From assembly GCF_900188065.1 (NCBI RefSeq), contig NZ_FZNQ01000007.1:89077-153076 (forward strand): a DNA stretch of 64,000 nt, in the 5' to 3' direction. The DNA is from Halorubrum vacuolatum. Lineage in GTDB: Archaea > Halobacteriota > Halobacteria > Halobacteriales > Haloferacaceae. Each line of letters starts with the position of its first letter. Position 1 is the stretch's first letter. The notes beneath the pieces are model-generated. The model saw only the letters and a list, made by a program, of their open reading frames with translations. It had not been told where the DNA came from and searched no databases. The position numbers and the translations under genes were made by a program. Below are positions 27,115 through 36,048 of the stretch, piece by piece.

Positions 27115-28146
27115 CTACTCCGGCTTCAGACCCTCCTCCTGGACGCGCATGACGGCCTCGCCGTCGGCGAGGTTGGGCGCGTCGACGAGGCGAACGATCC
27201 GTTTGTTCCCCTTCGATTTTCGGAGATACATCCGGAACGTCGAGGCGTGACCGAGGATGTTGCCGCCGATCGCCTGGGTCGGGTCGCCGAAGTACGAGTC
27301 GGGATTGGAGGCGACCTGATTGGTGACGAGGATGGCGGTGTTGTACAGGTCGCCGATCCGCATCAGGTCGTGGAGGTGTTTGTTCAGCTTCTGCTGGCGC
27401 TCGGCGAGCTCGCCACGGCCGACGTACTCGGCACGGAAGTGCGCGGTCAGCGAGTCCACACAGACGATCCGGATGGGCCACTCGCCCTCCTCCTGTTCGC
27501 CCGCGAGCTCCTTGGCCTTCTCGGCCAGCAGGATCTGGTGGTTGGAGTTGAACGCCTTCGCGACGTGGATCTGATCGAGGAACGCCTGGATTAACTCCTC
27601 CATCGCCTCCTCGTCGCTCGGGGTGCCCTCGATCTCACGGCGTTCCATCTCGTGGGCGAGGATCTCCTCGTCAAGTCCGCGGATCATGTCGTCGATCCGC
27701 TCGGGACGGAAGGTGTCCTCGGAGTCGACGAAGATACAGCCGCCCTCCAACCCGCCGTGCTCCTTTGCGAGCTGGACGTTGACCGCCATCTGATGGGTGA
27801 CCTGTGATTTCCCGGAGCCGAACTCACCGTACACCTCGGTGATCGACTGCGTCTCGATGCCGCCACCCAGCAGGTCGTCGACCTCGTCGATCTGCCAGGA
27901 GAGCTTCCCGATCTCCTGGCGTCGTTCGAGCACGGTCGCGCCCGTCTCGAAGCCGCCGACGTCGGCCGCGTCGCGTGCGGCGTTGATGATGTCGGCCGCC
28001 GACGACTCGCCGATATCGGCCGTGTTCGACATCTCGCCGGGGCTCGCGACGGCGATCGACTGGTAGCTGTCGAATCCGTTTTCCATGAGTTTGTCCGCGG
28101 TCGCGGGGCCGACACCTGGGAGGTCCTCGAGTTCGTCTTCGGGCAT
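27115..28146 (-). CDS. radA: DNA repair and recombination protein RadA
   Basis: The 343-residue archaeal recombinase forms filaments on single-stranded DNA and catalyses strand exchange. Residues 1-65 form the helix-hairpin-helix N-domain ([15 protein letters not shown]). The linker holds the polymerisation motif region around [13 protein letters not shown]. The core has Walker A GEFGSGKS (107-114) and Walker [14 protein letters not shown] (about 226-238). The loop L2 region [11 protein letters not shown] follows. There is no intein. The start is supported by a TATA box (CTTTATATCC, 28170-28179) 24-33 bases upstream. It stands as a single gene beside the structured amt/radA gap. Confidence 0.97.
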   Translation of the reverse strand: MPEDELEDLPGVGPATADKLMENGFDSYQSIAVASPGEMSNTADIGESSAADIINAARDAADVGGFETGATVLERRQEIGKLSWQIDEVDDLLGGGIETQSITEVYGEFGSGKSQVTHQMAVNVQLAKEHGGLEGGCIFVDSEDTFRPERIDDMIRGLDEEILAHEMERREIEGTPSDEEAMEELIQAFLDQIHVAKAFNSNHQILLAEKAKELAGEQEEGEWPIRIVCVDSLTAHFRAEYVGRGELAERQQKLNKHLHDLMRIGDLYNTAILVTNQVASNPDSYFGDPTQAIGGNILGHASTFRMYLRKSKGNKRIVRLVDAPNLADGEAVMRVQEEGLKPE

Positions 28147-28361
28147 GTATCACGGGGTTGTGCGGCTTGGGATATAAAGTGTCGTTAACTACAGGGTGAA
28201 AGTGAAAGCCAGCGGATCGCCGTCGCCCGTGTCCCTGATTCCTCATGGTTCATGAATCCTTACGTCGGGGCGGAAGGTATGTCGGTGAAACTCATGCATG
28301 CCGCCGGCCTCGATCGGTCGACCGTGGCCGCCGGGTGTCCGTCGCCGGCGTGGAACACCCG

Positions 28362-28862
28362 TTAAAATCCGACCCGCCGAACGTAGCTGAGTTCGCGTAT
28401 CGCCACGAGCAGATCGCCGGGGAGATCGACGTCGGTGATCACGTAGAGTTTGGGGTCATCGGTGAACTCCGGATCGTCGCTCAACACCTGTCGGATCGGG
28501 ACGTCGTGGGATGCGAGGATCCCCGTGACCTCCGCGATGATCCCCGCCTCGTCGGCGGCATCGACCTCGATGGTGAGCACCGTGAGTCCGAGGACGGGCG
28601 CGAGGTCCATCAGACTCGGTACCGAGGAGATGTTCGCGAAGATCCGACGCAGCTCCGGGTCCGCTAAGATCGCGTCCGTCGTCGAATCGACCACCCGTCG
28701 GTCCACGTCGAGTTCGCGCGCGATGCCCGTGTACGGGATCTCGATGCCGCCGGAGACGACCCGACCCTCGTCGTTGACCGAGAAGCCACGCTCCAAACAG
28801 AGCCGGATCACCGCCTGCTGGCTGGGGGACCCCTCGAACTTCTCGAGGATCTCATCGAACAT
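28362..28862 (-). CDS. ACT-domain regulator of amino-acid metabolism
   Basis: The 166-residue protein starts MFDEILEKFEGSPSQQAVIRL, a helical region that looks like a winged helix-turn-helix (about 10-70, with IPYTGIARELDVDRRVVDST as helix pair). The C-terminal half (about 90-166) has the ACT-type pattern LTIEVDAADEAGIIAEVTGIL followed by HDVPIRQVLSDDPEF, expected to bind an amino acid. Archaeal proteins of this kind are annotated as amino-acid-binding regulators. A TATA box (CTTTTTATAC, 28889-28898) lies about 28 bases before the ATG at 28862, favouring it over 28880. Target genes are unknown. Confidence 0.85.
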   Translation of the reverse strand: MFDEILEKFEGSPSQQAVIRLCLERGFSVNDEGRVVSGGIEIPYTGIARELDVDRRVVDSTTDAILADPELRRIFANISSVPSLMDLAPVLGLTVLTIEVDAADEAGIIAEVTGILASHDVPIRQVLSDDPEFTDDPKLYVITDVDLPGDLLVAIRELSYVRRVGF

Positions 28863-28959
28863 GCGTTGTCCGCGTTTCACCCCCGGCGTATAAAAAGGCG
28901 GACGGCATCGGTTGTCGGCGTTGCTGTGTGGACGGCATCGACAGCCGGTGTCGTCGCGC

Positions 28960-31785
28960 TCAGCGTTCCTCGTCAGCGTCGAGCCGCTTCTGCCATCTCT
29001 GCACCCGACCCACGAGGTCGATCGGCGTCGTCTCTGCGAGGTCGACGTCGGCCAGTTCCGTCAAGACGGCCGCGGTCTCCTCATCGATGGCGTTCCCACC
29101 GTCGTCCGTGGTTTCGTTGTCGGCGCCCTGCCCACTATCGTCGGCGCCCTGCCCACTATCGTCGGCGCCCCGCGTAGTGCCCTCACCTGCGCGGGCGAAC
29201 GATCCGCTGGACAGATCGAAGACGACCTGTTGGGTTTCGCCGCTCCCGCCGTTCCCGTCTGCGCTTCGTCCGCTCCCGCCGCGGGCCTCGATCGCCTTTT
29301 CGGCGCGAAGCCGATCGAGCACCTCGTCCGCGCGGTCGACGACCGGCTCGGGGACGCCCGCGAGGTCGGCGACGTGGACGCCGTAGGAGCGGTTCGTCGG
29401 CCCCTCACGGACGGTTCGGAGGAACGTCACGTCGCCGCCGCGCTCGTCGACGGCGACGTGGACGTTCTCGACGCGGGGGAGGTGGTCCGCGAGCGTCGTC
29501 AGCTCGTGATAGTGGGTCGCAAAGAGGGTCCGTGCCTGCACCTCGTTGTGGAGATACTCCGTCGCGGCCCACGCGATGGAGATGCCGTCGTAGGTGGCGG
29601 TCCCGCGGCCGACCTCATCGAGGATCACGAGCGAATCTTCTGTCGCCGAGTGGAGGATGTTCGACAGCTCCTGCATCTCGACCATGAACGTCGACCGGCC
29701 CTGTGCCAACTCGTCGAGCGCGCCGACGCGGGTGTAGATCCCGTCGACGAGCCCGACCCGGGCGGCGCGCGCGGGCACGAACGAGCCGACCTGTGCGAGC
29801 AGCTGGATCAACGCCGCCTGCCGCATATAGGTCGATTTCCCGCTCATGTTCGGCCCGGTGACGATCAGGAAGCCGCGCTCCGCGTCGAGCGCGAGGTCGT
29901 TGGGGACGAAATCGGTCGTCCGCTCGACGACCGGATGCCTCCCGGCGTCGATCGACAGCGAGCGTTCCTCGACAAGTTCGGGTCGCGTCCAGTCGTTGCC
30001 GGCGGCGTGGGTCGCGAGCGACGCCAACGCGTCGAGTTCGGCGATCGCCCGGCCGACGTCCTGCAGCAGGTCGCTTTCGTCGGCGACCCGGTCGCGAAGC
30101 TCGGCGAACAGCTCGGCTTCGAGCGCCCCGCGCGCCTCCTCGATCCGGAGGATCTCCCGCTCCCGCTCGGCGAGCTCGTCGGTGACGAACCGCTTCGAGT
30201 TCTTGAGCGTCTTGATCTCGCGATAGTGATCGGGCACCTCGTCGGCGACCGACTTGCCCACCTGGATGTAGTAGCCGTCGGTCCGGTTGCGGTCGACGGT
30301 GACGTGAGTCAACCCGTACTGGCGTTTCTCGCGCTCCGCGAGGGTGTCCAACCAGCGCTGCACCTCCTCGTGGCGATCGATGAGCCCGTCGAGCTCGTCG
30401 TCGTAGCCGCGGCACAACAGGCCGCCCTGCGTGGTCGTGCTCGGTGGGTCCTCCGCGAGCGCGTCGGACAGCTCCGCACACAGCTCCCGCGCCCGCCCGT
30501 GGTCCGGCCGTCCGAGTACGTCGGCGACGGGTGACTCCGCGAGCGGCGTCCCCTCGACCGCGGAGACGAGTTCGGGCCAGAGCGCGAGGGTGTCACGGAC
30601 CGAGAGCAACTCGTTCGCGCCCGCGCCCCCGCTCGTCGCGCGTGCGGCGAGCCGTTCGAGGTCGTAGGCGTCCCCGAGCGTCTCGCGGAGGCGATCCCGC
30701 GCGAGCGCGCCCGCCGCGAGCGCCTCGACCGCGTCGAGCCGCGATTCGAGCGCCTCCCGATCCCGCTTCGGTCGGGTCAGCCACTCGCGAAGCAGCCGCC
30801 CGCCCGGCGCCGTGACGGTGTGATCGAGCACGCAGAAAAGCGATCCGTCGCCGTCGCCGGCCATCGTCTCCGTCAACTCCAGGTTGCGCTGGGTGGTCGC
30901 GTCGAGTTCGACGTGGTCGCCCGCGCCGTACGTCTGCAGCCGTGTGATCGATGCGAGCACTCCCGCACCCGTCTCCGCGACGTACGCGAGGACCGCGCCG
31001 GCCGCCCGGACCGCGAGTTCCGAGTCGAGCCCGACCGTCTCCGCGGTCTCCCATCCGAACTGCTCACGAACCGCGTGTCGAGCCCGGCCGGGGGCGAACG
31101 CCTCCGCATCGAACAGCGAAACCGATCCGGACAGCTCCTCGCGGACCGCCGCCAACACGGCGTCGTCGTTCCGGACGAGCGGCCCCGGCAGCACCTCCGC
31201 GGGGTCGACGCGGTACAGTTCCGCACGGAGGTCGCTTTCGTCGTCGACTTCCGTGACGATGAACCGCCCCGTGGTCACGTCCGCGAGCGCGAGGCCGTAG
31301 GGGCCGCCGGAACCGTCGGCAGGCTCCGTGTGGTCCGTACGGTCCGTCCGCGCCGTTGCGGCCCCGTTTCCGCCCGCGTGCTGCACCTCGCCGTACTCGT
31401 CGACGGCGACGTCGCCCTCGCGGACGATCGCGGCGAGGTAGCGGGCGTCCGCATCGGTCGTCTCAAGCAGCGTCCCGGGCGTGATCACGCGGGTGATCTC
31501 GCGGGCGTGGCCGTCGTCGGTCTCGTACTGGTCCGCGACGGCGACGCGGTAGCCCCGCTCGACGAGCGCCTTCGCGTAGGGCGTCAGCTCCGAGAGCGGC
31601 ACGCCCGCCATCGGATACGAGGAGCCGTGTGAGGACTTCTGTGAGACCTTCAAATCGAGCTCGTCGGCGACGAACTCCGCGTCGTCCGCGAAGAACTCGT
31701 AGAAGTCCCCACATTGCATCGCGAGGACGTCGGCGTCCGTCTCCGCTTTTAACTCCAGAAACTCCCCGACGATGCCCGTTGCCAT
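28960..31785 (-). CDS. mutS: DNA mismatch repair protein MutS
   Basis: This 941-residue protein carries the mismatch-binding motif in CGDFYEFFADDAE (about 26-38; the F-x-E of MutS1), a connector, the lever and clamp domains, and an ABC-type ATPase with Walker A GPNMSGKST (about 643-651), DEVGRGTAT and the histidine ATHYHEL. It recognises mismatches as a dimer together with MutL, which is not in the window. The C-terminus carries an acidic segment with the tandem peptide GADDSGQ. An ATG at 31785 is chosen because a TATA-like GGGTTTTAGCC (about 31811-31821) lies just upstream; GTG at 31800 is the alternative. Confidence 0.96.
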   Translation of the reverse strand: MATGIVGEFLELKAETDADVLAMQCGDFYEFFADDAEFVADELDLKVSQKSSHGSSYPMAGVPLSELTPYAKALVERGYRVAVADQYETDDGHAREITRVITPGTLLETTDADARYLAAIVREGDVAVDEYGEVQHAGGNGAATARTDRTDHTEPADGSGGPYGLALADVTTGRFIVTEVDDESDLRAELYRVDPAEVLPGPLVRNDDAVLAAVREELSGSVSLFDAEAFAPGRARHAVREQFGWETAETVGLDSELAVRAAGAVLAYVAETGAGVLASITRLQTYGAGDHVELDATTQRNLELTETMAGDGDGSLFCVLDHTVTAPGGRLLREWLTRPKRDREALESRLDAVEALAAGALARDRLRETLGDAYDLERLAARATSGGAGANELLSVRDTLALWPELVSAVEGTPLAESPVADVLGRPDHGRARELCAELSDALAEDPPSTTTQGGLLCRGYDDELDGLIDRHEEVQRWLDTLAEREKRQYGLTHVTVDRNRTDGYYIQVGKSVADEVPDHYREIKTLKNSKRFVTDELAEREREILRIEEARGALEAELFAELRDRVADESDLLQDVGRAIAELDALASLATHAAGNDWTRPELVEERSLSIDAGRHPVVERTTDFVPNDLALDAERGFLIVTGPNMSGKSTYMRQAALIQLLAQVGSFVPARAARVGLVDGIYTRVGALDELAQGRSTFMVEMQELSNILHSATEDSLVILDEVGRGTATYDGISIAWAATEYLHNEVQARTLFATHYHELTTLADHLPRVENVHVAVDERGGDVTFLRTVREGPTNRSYGVHVADLAGVPEPVVDRADEVLDRLRAEKAIEARGGSGRSADGNGGSGETQQVVFDLSSGSFARAGEGTTRGADDSGQGADDSGQGADNETTDDGGNAIDEETAAVLTELADVDLAETTPIDLVGRVQRWQKRLDADEER
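29119..29169. repeat. 21-base tandem repeat inside mutS
   Basis: The unit GTCGGCGCCCTGCCCACTATC occurs at 29119 and 29140 and starts again at 29161. It encodes the heptapeptide repeat GADDSGQ on the minus strand, within a variable acidic part of MutS before its C-terminus. The length is a multiple of three, so copy-number changes keep the reading frame. Confidence 0.85.
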
Positions 31786-31895
31786 GTCCGTATTCGACAC
31801 CGTCGGCGGCTAAAACCCTACGGGTCGTCGCCCCGACACACCGTGGGCGTCCGTGCCAACCGTTATCGGCTCGGCTGTTGAACGATCGGTATCGA

Positions 31896-32668
31896 ATGGC
31901 ACCACCTGGTGACGACAGCGGCTCCGCTCGCGCTGACAGTAACTCCCCGCGCGCCGATGGCGAGTCCCCACTCGCCGACCGCTCGATGCGTACGATCATC
32001 CTCACCGGCCTCGCGATCGTCGTCCCGATCCTGATCACCGCCTACGTGATCTGGTTCGCGGTCGGGATCGTGCAGGATATGCTCCAGCCGATCGTCGAGG
32101 TCCTCGAACTCGCCGGCATCGAGACGCTCGTCACGCTCTTTGCGATGTTGGTCGTGTTCGGGGTCGTCGCGCCGTCGGGTCGCTCGCACAGTATCGATAC
32201 GGCGAGCGGCTCGTCGAGACGGTCGATTACCTGATCGCCTCGGTCCCGGGCGTCGGCACCATTTATAAAGGATTTCGACAGGTCGGATCGTTGGCGTTGA
32301 ACGACAGCGATGAGCGGTTTAAAGGCGTGAAGCTCGTGGAAATGTTCTCCGACGGGATGTACCTGCTCGCGTTCGAGACGACCGAGGCGCCCGGTTCCGT
32401 CGCCGACGCGCTTGAGGTAGATGATGGCGTCTCGCTGTTCATCCCGTTGGCCCCGAATCCGGTCACCGGCGGCTATCTCACCTACGTCTCCGAGGACCGG
32501 GTGATCGACGTCGATATGACCGTCGAGGAGGGGATTCGAGCCATCCTCACGAGCGGGATCGCCACCGATGAGGGGGACCGATCGCCGAAGCGATTCACGA
32601 TGGACGAGATACAACGGGTGGTCGACTCCGAGACGCTCGATGACCTGCTCCGATCGCGTCACCGCTGA
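31896..32668 (+). pseudogene. DUF502 membrane protein gene broken by a frameshift
   Basis: The first part (from ATG 31896) encodes an acidic tail and two membrane segments, MRTIILTGLAIVVPILITAY and ETLVTLFAMLVVFGVV. After that the frame leaves the family and stops at 32234. The DUF502 sequence resumes in another frame from about 32174 as VGSLAQYRYGERLVETVDYL, then SVPGVGTIYKGFRQVGSLAL and the C-terminal beta domain to the TGA at 32668. One missing base (or two extra) near 32169-32174 explains this. It may be a true pseudogene, a sequencing error or, less likely, programmed frameshifting. Function of DUF502 proteins is unknown. Confidence 0.85.
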
Positions 32669-32715
32669 TCCATCCGTCGGGGCCTCACCGCTGATCCACC
32701 CGTCGGGGCCTCACC
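32659..32715. repeat. 26-base tandem repeat between two convergent stops
   Basis: Unit 1 (32659-32684) and unit 2 (32685-32710) begin TCACCGCTGATCCA and end GTCGGGGCC, with one mismatch; a third copy starts with TCACC. The unit spans the TGA of the DUF502 gene (32666-32668), and the tca that starts each unit is also the stop codon of the convergent lipoprotein gene in its last copy (32711-32713). Confidence 0.9.
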
Positions 32716-33304
32716 CGATCAACTGAAACTCGACGCCGACCGGCGGCCCATCGAGTAGCCCCCAGTAGACGAACCGGTGGGGGCCGGGGCCGAGCGCGGG
32801 ACAGACGGTCAACTCGAGCCCCGAAACGGCCTCGGCGATGGCGTCCTCACGGAGCGTCAGGTTCCAGTTGTATGCCGAATTCGGCGACAACGACTCCTCT
32901 TCGGCCGGCAGCTCGACCGTCTCGCCCGACGTGGAGCCACGGATCTCCCTCCACCCCTCCTCGGTCTCACGCTGGATGGTGTAGGCGTCCTCGCCGTAGG
33001 TTCGCACGTCATCCTCGCCGGCGTTTCTGAAGGCGAGCCGCATCGAGTTGCCGTAGGTCTCGGAGGTCCCCTCCGCTGAGAGTTCGACGCTCACGCCGTC
33101 GGCCACCGCCGAGCGATCGGCGACGGCCTCCTCGATCGGCGGTTCCAGCCGGACGAACTCGTCGTCCGCACACGAGAGCGTGTCCGGGACGCCCTCGGGA
33201 CCCGCTGCGCCCTCGCCCGCGGTAAAATCGAGGCAGCCGGCGAACGCCCCGGTGCAGACGATCCCCCCGGCCCCGGCGAGGAGATCCCGTCGCGACGTGT
33301 CCAT
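32711..33304 (-). CDS. Tat-exported lipoprotein of unknown function
   Basis: The 197-residue protein starts MDTSRRDLLAGAGGIVCTG and has a twin-arginine signal followed by the lipobox AFAGC (about 20-24). It should be exported folded by Tat and lipid-anchored at Cys24. The mature part is acidic and probably beta-rich (VSVELSAEGTSETYGNSMRL, WNLTLREDAIAEAV), with cysteines at about 45 and 173 that could form a disulfide. The region around VELSAEGTSETYGNSMR resembles extracellular immunoglobulin-like domains, a weak impression. ATG at 33304 is chosen because the signal peptide starts there. Confidence 0.8.
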   Translation of the reverse strand: MDTSRRDLLAGAGGIVCTGAFAGCLDFTAGEGAAGPEGVPDTLSCADDEFVRLEPPIEEAVADRSAVADGVSVELSAEGTSETYGNSMRLAFRNAGEDDVRTYGEDAYTIQRETEEGWREIRGSTSGETVELPAEEESLSPNSAYNWNLTLREDAIAEAVSGLELTVCPALGPGPHRFVYWGLLDGPPVGVEFQLIG

Positions 33305-33441
33305 GGAACCGATAGCGGGTCGACGGGTTTGAATCCCGCGAGTCGATTCGGGGGTCACCGGTCCGGCGGACGGGCCCATCCGTGGCCGTCACAAACCCCG
33401 CGTCCGGAACCGCTTTCCCGTCGGCCGGCACACAGCCGCGT

Positions 33442-34806
33442 ATGGAACTGTTCGGATCCAGCGGCATCCGGGGGGTCGCGCTGCGCTATCTCACGCCGGA
33501 GCTGGTCCTCGACATCGCGAAGGCGGCGGGCACGGTCTGGGCGGCCGACCGCGTCGCCGTCGCGCGCGACACCCGAACGACGGGTGAGCTGTTCGTCAAC
33601 GCGGCCGCGAGCGGGCTCGCGGCGGTCGGCAGCGACGTCGACCGCCTCGGCGTCGTTCCGACCCCAACGGTCGGCCACTACTGTGAGTCCAACGGGGTTC
33701 CGTGTGTCCTCATCACCGCCTCGCACAACCCGCCGGAGTTCAACGGCGTGAAGCTCGTGGGCGCCGACGGCGTGGAGCTCTCAGTCGACGTGCTCGAACG
33801 GATCGAACGGCGCGTGCTCGATGACGAGTACGACCTCGCGAATTGGCAAACGGCGGGAACCGAGACGACCGTCGAGGGGGTCGTCGACGACTACCTCACA
33901 CAGCTCCTCGCTAGCGTCGATCGCGAGGCGATCGCCGACGCGGACCTCACCGTCGCGGTCGACCCCGCCCACGGGGCGGCCTCGCTTCCCTCCCCGCGGT
34001 TCTTCCGCGAACTCGGCTGTGAGGTGCACACGATCAACGCGACCCCCGACGGCTACTTCCCCGGACGCGAACCGGAACCGGTTCCGGAGAACCTAACCGA
34101 CCTCTCCCGGCTCGTCGCGACGACCGACGCCGACGTCGGGATCGCCCACGACGGCGACGCCGACCGGGCGGTCTTCGTCGACGAAACCGGGCGCGTCATC
34201 GACGGCGACACCTCCTTCGCGGCGCTCGCAGATGCCGAGTTGCGGTCGGGGGATGCCGTCGTCAGCGCGGTCAACGTCTCCCAGCGGCTCGTCGACGTTT
34301 GTGAGAAAAACGACGCCGCCCTCGAACTGACGCCGATCGGCGCGACCGAGATCATCACCCGGACGCGTGAGCTTGCCGCGGAGGGCATCCGCGTCCCGAT
34401 CGCCGGCGAGGGCAACGGCGGCGTCTTCTTCCCGCCGTACCGGCTCTCACGCGATGGGCCGTACATCGGCGCGAAGTTTCTCGAACTGCTCGCGAACGCC
34501 GACGGCGCGCCGGCAAGCGAGGTCGTCGCCCCGTACACCGACTACCACTTCGTCCGGGTCAACGTCGAGTACGGCGACCCCGAAGAGCGGGAGAACATGC
34601 TCGCGGCGGCCCGTGCGTACGCCGAGACGGCCGACGCCGAGCCCAACACGACCGACGGCTATCGGCTCGATTACGGCGACGCGTGGGTGTTGGTCCGACC
34701 TTCCGGGACGGAGCCGAAGATCCGCATCTACGCGGAGTCAGCCGACGCCGACCGCGCGGAGCGGCTCGCGGAGGGGATGCGCGAGGCCGTCGAGGCGGGT
34801 CGCTGA
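33442..34806 (+). CDS. Phosphohexomutase (phosphoglucosamine/phosphomannomutase family)
   Basis: The 454-residue alpha-D-phosphohexomutase has MELFGSSGIRG at the N-terminus, the catalytic phosphoserine in VLITASHNPPEFNGVKL (about 90-106), the metal-binding loop GIAHDGDADRAVF (about 233-245), the sugar-binding loop AGEGNGGVFFP and the phosphate-binding RPSGTEPKIRIY near the C-terminus. It interconverts hexose-1- and hexose-6-phosphates. The archaeal GlmM and ManB types are hard to separate by motif, so no symbol is given. The ATG at 33442 fits the family. A 22-base tandem repeat covers its stop codon. Confidence 0.9.
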   Translation: MELFGSSGIRGVALRYLTPELVLDIAKAAGTVWAADRVAVARDTRTTGELFVNAAASGLAAVGSDVDRLGVVPTPTVGHYCESNGVPCVLITASHNPPEFNGVKLVGADGVELSVDVLERIERRVLDDEYDLANWQTAGTETTVEGVVDDYLTQLLASVDREAIADADLTVAVDPAHGAASLPSPRFFRELGCEVHTINATPDGYFPGREPEPVPENLTDLSRLVATTDADVGIAHDGDADRAVFVDETGRVIDGDTSFAALADAELRSGDAVVSAVNVSQRLVDVCEKNDAALELTPIGATEIITRTRELAAEGIRVPIAGEGNGGVFFPPYRLSRDGPYIGAKFLELLANADGAPASEVVAPYTDYHFVRVNVEYGDPEERENMLAAARAYAETADAEPNTTDGYRLDYGDAWVLVRPSGTEPKIRIYAESADADRAERLAEGMREAVEAGR

Positions 34807-34880
34807 TCGGCGGGAGGCGGGCCGCTGATCGGCGGGAGGCGGGCCGCTGATCGGCGGGAGGCGGGCCGCTGATCGGCGGG
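34801..34880. repeat. 22-base tandem repeat across the phosphohexomutase stop
   Basis: CGCTGATCGGCGGGAGGC begins the unit, which repeats exactly with a 22-base period at 34801, 34823, 34845 and (partly) 34867. The first copy contains the TGA stop codon (34804-34806), and every copy carries the same in-register CGCTGA. The array fills most of the space to the convergent gene ending at 34894. Confidence 0.95.
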
Positions 34881-34893
34881 TGTTGAACGCCGA

Positions 34894-36045
34894 CTAGCTC
34901 GTCTCCGTCTCCGCCAACACGTCCTCGACGATCGCGAGCGTCCGCTCCGCCTCCGCGACCCGCTCGTCTATCGCCCCGCTTTCGAGCAGCGCGAGCTCGT
35001 CGTCGTCGACGGCCGCCCGCACCTCGGCGGCGCGGCGGAGGGTCGCGTACTCCTCCTCGCGGGCGAGGTCGCGGACCGATCGGAGGGTCGCGACCAGTTT
35101 ATCATCGGCGAATCGGGCGACGAGCGGCACGAGTTCGCCGATCTCGTAGGCCAACTCGTCGCCGGGGGCGGGCGGCCAGCCGAGCGTGAACGGTTCGCCG
35201 TCGAGCCGTTCGAGATAGGTTCGATGCACCGCGACCGCCGTCCGGAGCGCGCCGGGATCGTCGACGTAGTGTTGGAGCTTCGAGTTGGAGTAGTCCGCAT
35301 ATTCGAGGAGGTCCGTGAGCGACTCCTCGCCCGCCTCGTGCTCCTCGACGTACTCCTGCAGGTCGGCGGGCGGGACGTCGACCTCGACGAACGGCGTCGC
35401 GTCCGCGCGATCGAGGAGCGCGAAGACGCGCCGGGCGGACGCCTCCCGCTTGAACTCACGGAACGCCGACCGCACCCCCTCGTTATACGATTCGATCGGC
35501 TCTCGAATCCGGTCCACGTCGACCGTGAGGTCGGCGTCGGCCATTTCCGCGACGGTTCGGAGCCGTTCCAGCCGGTCCGCGAGCGCGTCCCGTGCGTCCA
35601 TCGCCTCCTTGCGGGCCGCCCGTCGGGCCTCGTCGGCCGCGTCGCGCTCCTCGAGCAGATCGACGTACTCACGGGCGGGTTCGAGCGCCTCCCGCGCGGC
35701 CGCGAAGTCGCGCTCGGAGAGCCGCCGCTTGTTCACGGTCTCGTCGGCGGCGGCGAACGCGTCCGCGGCGAGCGCGTCGTCGCCGACGCTCGTCGCGCTC
35801 GAGAACGCCCCCTCAAACCGGACGTACGAGCCGAAATCGCCGGTTCCGACCGCGTCCTCCTCGTACTGATCGAGCACGCGGTGTGCCGTCCGAAAGGCGT
35901 CCGCGGCCGTCTCGACGCGTGACTCGCCGAGCGTGTCGATCTCCGCTTCGATCCGTTTCAGGTCGTCGTAGCGCTCGCGAAGCTCCGCGGCGGCCTCGCC
36001 GGCCGTCCGCACGACGTCCCCGTCGGTTTCATCCTCACGGCCCAT
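34894..36045 (-). CDS. Haloarchaeal coiled-coil protein (DUF7118-like)
   Basis: A 383-residue, very charged protein. Most of it is predicted helix with heptad-like patterns (AAAELRERYDDLKRIEAEID, about 17-36; DLLEERDAADEARRAARKEA, about 128-147). A short central region VDVPPADLQEYVEEHEAGEE and the segment YSNSKLQHYVDDPGALRTAV break the helices. No enzymatic motif is recognised. It directly follows hisI (gap of three bases), so the two are co-transcribed, but nothing in its sequence suggests histidine synthesis. The family name is from memory. Confidence 0.78.
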   Translation of the reverse strand: MGREDETDGDVVRTAGEAAAELRERYDDLKRIEAEIDTLGESRVETAADAFRTAHRVLDQYEEDAVGTGDFGSYVRFEGAFSSATSVGDDALAADAFAAADETVNKRRLSERDFAAAREALEPAREYVDLLEERDAADEARRAARKEAMDARDALADRLERLRTVAEMADADLTVDVDRIREPIESYNEGVRSAFREFKREASARRVFALLDRADATPFVEVDVPPADLQEYVEEHEAGEESLTDLLEYADYSNSKLQHYVDDPGALRTAVAVHRTYLERLDGEPFTLGWPPAPGDELAYEIGELVPLVARFADDKLVATLRSVRDLAREEEYATLRRAAEVRAAVDDDELALLESGAIDERVAEAERTLAIVEDVLAETETS

Positions 36046-36048
36046 CGA

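Noticed and set aside
26906..27481. 191-codon minus-strand frame reaching from radA into the amt/radA gap
   Set aside because: It is an out-of-frame shadow of radA extended by chance into the intergenic region.
27115..28146. Possible intein in radA (also considered for other replication and repair genes)
   Set aside because: RadA is of normal length with uninterrupted Walker A and L2 regions; no intein motifs are seen in any gene of the window.
28912..30534. Open frame of 540 codons antisense to mutS
   Set aside because: It is fully inside mutS on the opposite strand, is arginine/valine-rich as expected of GC-rich shadow frames, and has no family motifs. Long antisense frames are normal at this GC content.
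34801..34880. Tandem array as a possible CRISPR
   Set aside because: Units are directly adjacent without spacers, so it is a simple tandem repeat.
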